Source of the DNA: Monocercomonoides exilis
Taxonomy: Eukaryota; Preaxostyla; Oxymonadida; Polymastigidae
Length of the DNA: 64,000 nucleotides
NCBI GenBank assembly: GCA_001643675.2
Contig: LSRY02000029.1
Span: 992,001-1,056,000 of the forward strand
Reading direction: 5' to 3'
The position numbers and the translations under genes are program-made. Under the pieces are notes generated by a model. The model saw nothing but the letters and a program-made list of their open reading frames with translations. It was not told the DNA's origin and ran no database searches. Below, piece by piece: positions 58,945 to 64,000 of this stretch; positions within the stretch are counted from its first letter, which is position 1; each line of letters begins with the position of its first letter.

Positions 58945-61900
58945 CTATGAATCCTTCACACTGAAAATACCAGAAATATCTTCTGGGATGGAAGTTGCAT
59001 TGACATCTGAAGCATCTTCACTTTGGTGACAACAGCTTTCCACATCATTATCAACGGCATCTGAAATTGAAAGCACAACAGCTCCCTGAGGAAAGCGTTG
59101 GATGAACTCTCTCTTTGCGTCAACAAGGGTTGGTCTCTCGCCCATCTGCTGTGAAAAGCACAGGGAAACGAATCGACTAAGTGTTGACTCAATCACTCGA
59201 GTTGCATCAGGTCTTTCTCCATTCATAATCTTCTGTCCCGCCTCCTCTGCTTCATATTCTCCAAATGGAATATCCAACGTCAAGCACTCCCACAGCATCA
59301 TCCCAATCGAAAACACAACCGATTCCTTCGTTGCTCCCATGTTCTTGTTCATCATCAGCTCTGGCGCCTTCCATCTCAAACACTCTTTTTTGAAACTATC
59401 TTCATCCTCAAACGCGGATGAAGGAAGGGAGTCATTATCATCATCACTTGCAGAAGTCACAACAGTTGATGAAGAGATGGAAGAAGAGTCAGAATTATCA
59501 TCTGACAAAAAGTCAGAATGCATCATGATGCAGATGACCATGTGTTCAGAGAACAGTACAATGTGAGGACTCAAACTGGATAATGACTGAAGAGGATTTT
59601 CCATCTCATCAAAGGAGTGGAGCGCAAGATTGGCCACCCAGAACAGGATCTGAGCAGCTGTCATTTCTCTCTCCTGGAGAGTGCCTATTGCCATCTCCTT
59701 CTTCTCATTCCTTCCATGAAGCAACATGAACAGCGAATCCCTCAAATCCACAATAAACTTTTCATGAAGAGATGAACAGGCCATGGCATCCACCAAGTTC
59801 GACATGGATGAAGTGGTCGGGCACAGATCTTCCCCTCGAACAAAAGTTGAATCTGAGTCAGTTGTTGAAGTGGTTGAAGTTGATGAAATGGAAGGTGAAG
59901 GCGATCTCTTTCTTGTTTCTTCATCTTTCTCCTTCTCATCCACTTTCTCTAACATCCATTCTGGGATCTTGTCTGAATCTCTTCCAAGGATGTATTCAGT
60001 CGATCCACTCTCAGACAGAAGGTGCTCTGATGACTCTGAATGTCCCAAGCTTTTTTTATACACCCTCTTCTTTATTCTCTCTTCATTTTTCTTCTCTGCC
60101 TCTCTCTCTGCCCTTCGCCACTGCTCTTCTGGTGACATCTCCATTGTTGTCATTTCAATCAACTTTGGATCTTTTTTAATGTTATCATTCACAATCTCTT
60201 CTAATTCTTCTGTTCTTCTCTTTAGCTTTCTCCATCGAAGTGTTGAAATTACTGCAACAATTAAAATGAAAAGAAGCACAAAAGCCATGATTATAACAAT
60301 CAACAACCAATACGATTTCCCTTCTTTTCCTCCTTCAACAATTTTTTCATCTCCATTAACCTTGGGCTCACTTCTGTTCTTCAGAATGAAAGAATCAGTG
60401 GACGATGGATTATTTCCGTCCCCAAACAGAATGAGCACTCTCACCTCTGCATCATCTCCTGCTTCACGAATTATCTCCCTTTTCAGCCTCCCTTCGACTT
60501 CTGTCTCCGACACATATCCACTTTCACCAAATCCATGCTTCTCAATCTGCTTTTCTTCTCCCATCTGCTTCACAACCATGAATGACAAGTTGCAAGGTAG
60601 AAGCAGCTTTCCTTTGAATATAGCCTCCATTTCTTCTCCTTTCTCATTTGCTTCAGCGCTCTCCAACACTGGAATGAAAAATGAAGATGCTCTTTCAGAA
60701 ACAATCCTTTCAAGCAGACAACCCTCATTCAACATCCAAAGAGATGTATTTGGCAAAACCCCATCTCCTCCTATCAAACTGGAAATGGTCAATGAAGCAG
60801 AATCAGAGCAGATTATGTTTCGACGAAGAGAAGGATATTTCTCAATGAAAGGATTATTGTTTGAAAGCTCTCCTTTCTCAATCATCAAATATCCTCCACT
60901 CACAGTTAAACCTCCCTTTGAGGAGTTGCAGATTGTTATATCTTTCATCATCACAGAACTGCTTGAGATATCAACGACTGAACCATTCCACTGAAAAATA
61001 TCATTGGCAATTTCATTCATTTCTTTGACGTCGTTAACCAGGATCCCCTCAAACTGACATAAATCCATCAAAACATTCTCTGCCGATGTTATCGCCACTT
61101 GGCTCCCCTTTCGCAACTCTGATATGCACTCATGAAAAGAGCAGTTGCACATTTCAAATCCACTCATCCCATTTGTTGCACAAACAATGCAAGGCCCAGA
61201 TGATAATCGACTGATATTTGCAAACGATGACACCATCAATGATAAAACAAGTGAAGAATGGCTGTTTTCAAGTGATATAAGGCTTCTATCTTCCAAATCA
61301 ATTTTTGCGGCTTCCAACTTCGAAACACTCACTTTCTCACTTTTCCCACATTCAATCAACGTACTCTTGCATTGGACATCATCTACTACCAGCTCGTCAA
61401 ATATTGAACCTTCAAAATTCAACACCTGGAACACAGACTTTGAGAATTCCAAATTCCCAATATTGCATTTTTCTGTCTCAAATATTCCATCTTCAACAAC
61501 AATCAGAGAAAAGTCAAAAATGATCTGTGAATTCTCCATCGATCCGCTCTCCGACTGAAATGGAACAGATTCCAGAATGAGAGATCCATTCAATTGGTGT
61601 ATCAAGCACGAACAGACAATATTCTGCATTCCACCAAAAACAAATGAAATTTTCTCAATTCGAACAGACTCTGAAGTTCTTACAATTCCCTCATTCCCAA
61701 GCTCAATCTCTCTCACTTTTATCTTCCCATTCACACTTGCTTCCATTGACTTGATCGTCACTTTCTCAACTGAGCACGAACCAGTCAATTCTGTTTCATT
61801 CCAGATAAACAGCAGTGAATAATCTGATGGGATGATGTGACTCACCCCAACATTCATTGATCTGCATGTGTTCTTCATCTCTCCACACTGCTTGTTATCG

Positions 61901-64000
61901 CTGCTATTCTCCACAATGGAAGATACAAATATGAATTCATTCAAGAACCCGAACATCTTCCTCAGCAGATCCTCTTCATCACCATAATTGTTTGATGAAC
62001 AACCCCATATCGCCAGATCCTTCACAAATGGCTCTCCAAAGTTGATCAGGAACTGTGATTCACTTATCTGCGAGTCAAGATTTGTGCATTTCACAAACAC
62101 ATCTCTTCCTTTCAGTGCAACATTCCCCTTGAATGTGATGTTCGACAGCACAAATGGCAAAGTCTTCTGTGCAATACTCTGTGATTTCAAAAACAACCCT
62201 CCGCCTCTTCCAATGTTCGAGCAGAAACATTTTACCACATTCGTGTGGTTCATTTCCAGCTTTCCCCTCTCATTGAGGAGGGAAAACATTCCTCCTCCTT
62301 CATTCGAGCTTGTCGATCCACATTCATCAATCGTTGAGTTCTCAATTATCAATCTCACTTCATTTGTCATATCACAGTAAAGCAATGAAGGGTCATTAAC
62401 AACACTGTGTTTCACATTCAAAAATGAACATTGCTCAATTTAAATATTCCACATCTCTTCTGCATTATCATTCTCCATTCCAGAAATAACACTTTCACTC
62501 ATTTCAATTGCACTTTTTCTGCTCAAAGAAATATCTTCAAATGACACATTATTCATTGTTGTCACACAATCAGCAGATATGCTCATAATCTCATGCATCG
62601 TTGAGAATCCAGTTATCTTTGTCTTTTCAATCTCAACAATTTTTTTTGAAGCAGATATCAGCACAAATGACACTTCATCTTCAGCATTGTCACTCATGTG
62701 AATTGAACATCCTGCAACACTCGTTTTGATTGCATCTGAGCCTGTGTGGATGAGGATGTTTGCCCCATTATTAAAGGTTGTTGGAATCAGCATCCCCACT
62801 TCTTCAAATTGAACAATCCCTTTACATTCAATAACAGGATCCTCATCCCCTTCAAGTGATTGAATAAATTGGATTCTGTCTGATTCTCCATCTGTTCCTT
62901 CAACCTTCATCCCACTCACACTCATTTCACTCCTCACATCACAAACACCTTGAATCGTCATTAGCTCAAGTGATGAATTGCTTCCACGATTCAGCCCATA
63001 ATCAACAGCCTTGCACGGAAGATTTGGAAATCCACACACAACCACATTGTTTCCTTCCTCGGCAACATTCACACTCGATCCCACAGATTTCCAAAAATAG
63101 ATAAGTGGAATTGCGCACTCTCTGTTTCCTTCATCATACCCTCTAATCGAGTCTTCGGTCAGCAACTTCAATCTATCTTTAACAAATGGAAGTGTTTCGT
63201 TTTTGATGCTCGTGATCAGAGACGGAGATGAAATAAATAAATCTTTTCCATATTTAGCATTGTTCGGCTTCTCAAATGAAAAAACAGGTGATGATATCAC
63301 AAACACTGCTTTTCCTTCTTCTTCTTGTTTCAGTATCTTCAGCATTATTCCTCCACCATATCCAACACTTCCCTCTTCATGTGGTGCTGTGCAACAATAA
63401 AACGAACACATATTTATCAAAAGATTCGTTTTCGAAGATGCCTCACAAAAGAGTGCTCCTCCCCCACACTCTTCTTCCTCTCCAACAACAGCACATCCTT
63501 CGAATGTGCAGTCATTTATTTCCACTTTGTAATCTTTTCCATCATTATCATCCCCACTGTTTGCAATGCAGATGCATCCTCCACTTCCCTTCGAACGAGT
63601 GATCGATGAAAATGTGCATCCTGACATCTCTTCAATAATCCCCTCGTGGCACTCAATAACACACCCATCCCAAAATGTGATTTCGGAAAAATCACTTTGA
63701 GTCATGTTTATCGAAGGCACACTTTCAGTATCCCCTTCAACAACAAATATCGATGAATCTCCAATTTTCATATTCTTTGATCCAAATTCACTCGCCTCCA
63801 CAACCCCTCCAACAGCCATCACAAATACTGTCCAAATAGACTCAGTGCCTCCTTCTATCCCACATTCATTCAGTGTGAGCTTCCCAGAATGGCACTCAAA
63901 CACACTTTCATGAAAGGTCAGCGATTTCTTCAAAGAAAATATAACTCCAGTCACAGACACTGGAACCGACTTTCTATCAATCCATTTTGTGTTCCCTCTT
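58945..64000 (-). CDS. Right-handed beta-helix surface protein with transmembrane segment and pseudokinase tail; partial, one in-frame TAA
   Basis: The frame is open from the right edge (64,000) to TAA at 62,440-62,442 and, in the same frame, from there to TAA at 58,945. Up to about residue 690 of the second part it is a chain of beta-helix turns (GGCICIANSG, INDCTFEGCAV, GGGALFCEASS, CGFPNLPCKAVDYGL). One transmembrane helix follows (LLIVIIMAFVLLFILIVAVI, genomic about 60,245-60,312), then a basic stop-transfer RWRKLKRR. The cytosolic tail has Ser-rich linkers and a TKL-like kinase C-lobe: RWKAPELM (APE), SVVFSIGMMLWECLTLDIPF and GERPTLVDAKREF. The catalytic loop is replaced by LSSLSPHIVLF; no HRD, DFG, glycine loop or VAIK lysine is visible, so it should be inactive as a kinase. 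Position: plasma membrane, beta-helix outside. The 5' end with the signal peptide lies beyond the window. The TAA splits NAEEMWNI from IEQCSFLN, both typical beta-helix turns, so this is one protein interrupted and not two genes. Confidence 0.85.

Noticed and set aside
1-64000. Genome-wide reassignment of TAA/TAG to Gln
   Set aside because: Recognisable genes end at TAA (riboflavin kinase, at the expected length), TAG (SPAG17-like) and TGA (transporter, FHA protein), and CAA/CAG are common. Only two isolated in-frame TAA remain unexplained, and they are reported as findings.

Overview
The window looks like nuclear DNA of a flagellated, intron-bearing protist. Long genes sit in A+T-rich spacers and carry 18 inferred short GT-AG introns (42 to 126 nt). 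The recognisable genes end in all three standard stop codons. Giant Ser-rich proteins, a flagellar central-pair protein, and right-handed beta-helix surface proteins with a transmembrane segment and kinase-like tail are what I would expect of an oxymonad (Preaxostyla; Monocercomonoides- or Blattamonas-like). That assignment is inference from gene content; no rRNA is present.

Positions 1-43,750 are gene-dense host sequence. In order: an auxin-efflux-carrier-family transporter (-); a giant SPAG17/PF6 homologue of about 6,332 aa (+), only 69 bp away and divergent; an acidic LF-motif protein (-); a protein that joins an SF3B1-like N-terminal region to a SNIP1/Pml1-like FHA domain (+); a giant protein of about 5,685 aa with an N-terminal zinc finger and helical (ARM-like) repeats (-); a four-exon riboflavin kinase (+); and tRNA-Ser(UGA) (-). 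The two giant genes cover about 36 kb. Both have conserved islands separated by poly-Ser, Pro/Ser and Glu/Lys low-complexity sequence.

Positions 43,750-58,900 are a mobile-element graveyard. A hAT-like 4.0-kb element (8-bp target duplication ATTAATTG) carries a broken beta-helix surface-protein gene and is itself inserted in an older small element. A 5.13-kb Tc1/mariner-type element has 396-bp inverted repeats, seven 22-bp iterons per arm and a DD34E transposase interrupted by one in-frame TAA. A 406-bp element, a 1,260-bp element with 350-bp inverted repeats, a nested 256-bp element and several dispersed repeats fill the rest.

Positions 58,945-64,000 hold the 3' part of a beta-helix/transmembrane/pseudokinase gene (-), also interrupted by one in-frame TAA, that runs off the right edge.

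Genes do not form an operon. The functional themes are flagellar axoneme (SPAG17), splicing (the SF3B1/SNIP1-like fusion), flavin metabolism (riboflavin kinase), transport, and cell-surface proteins.
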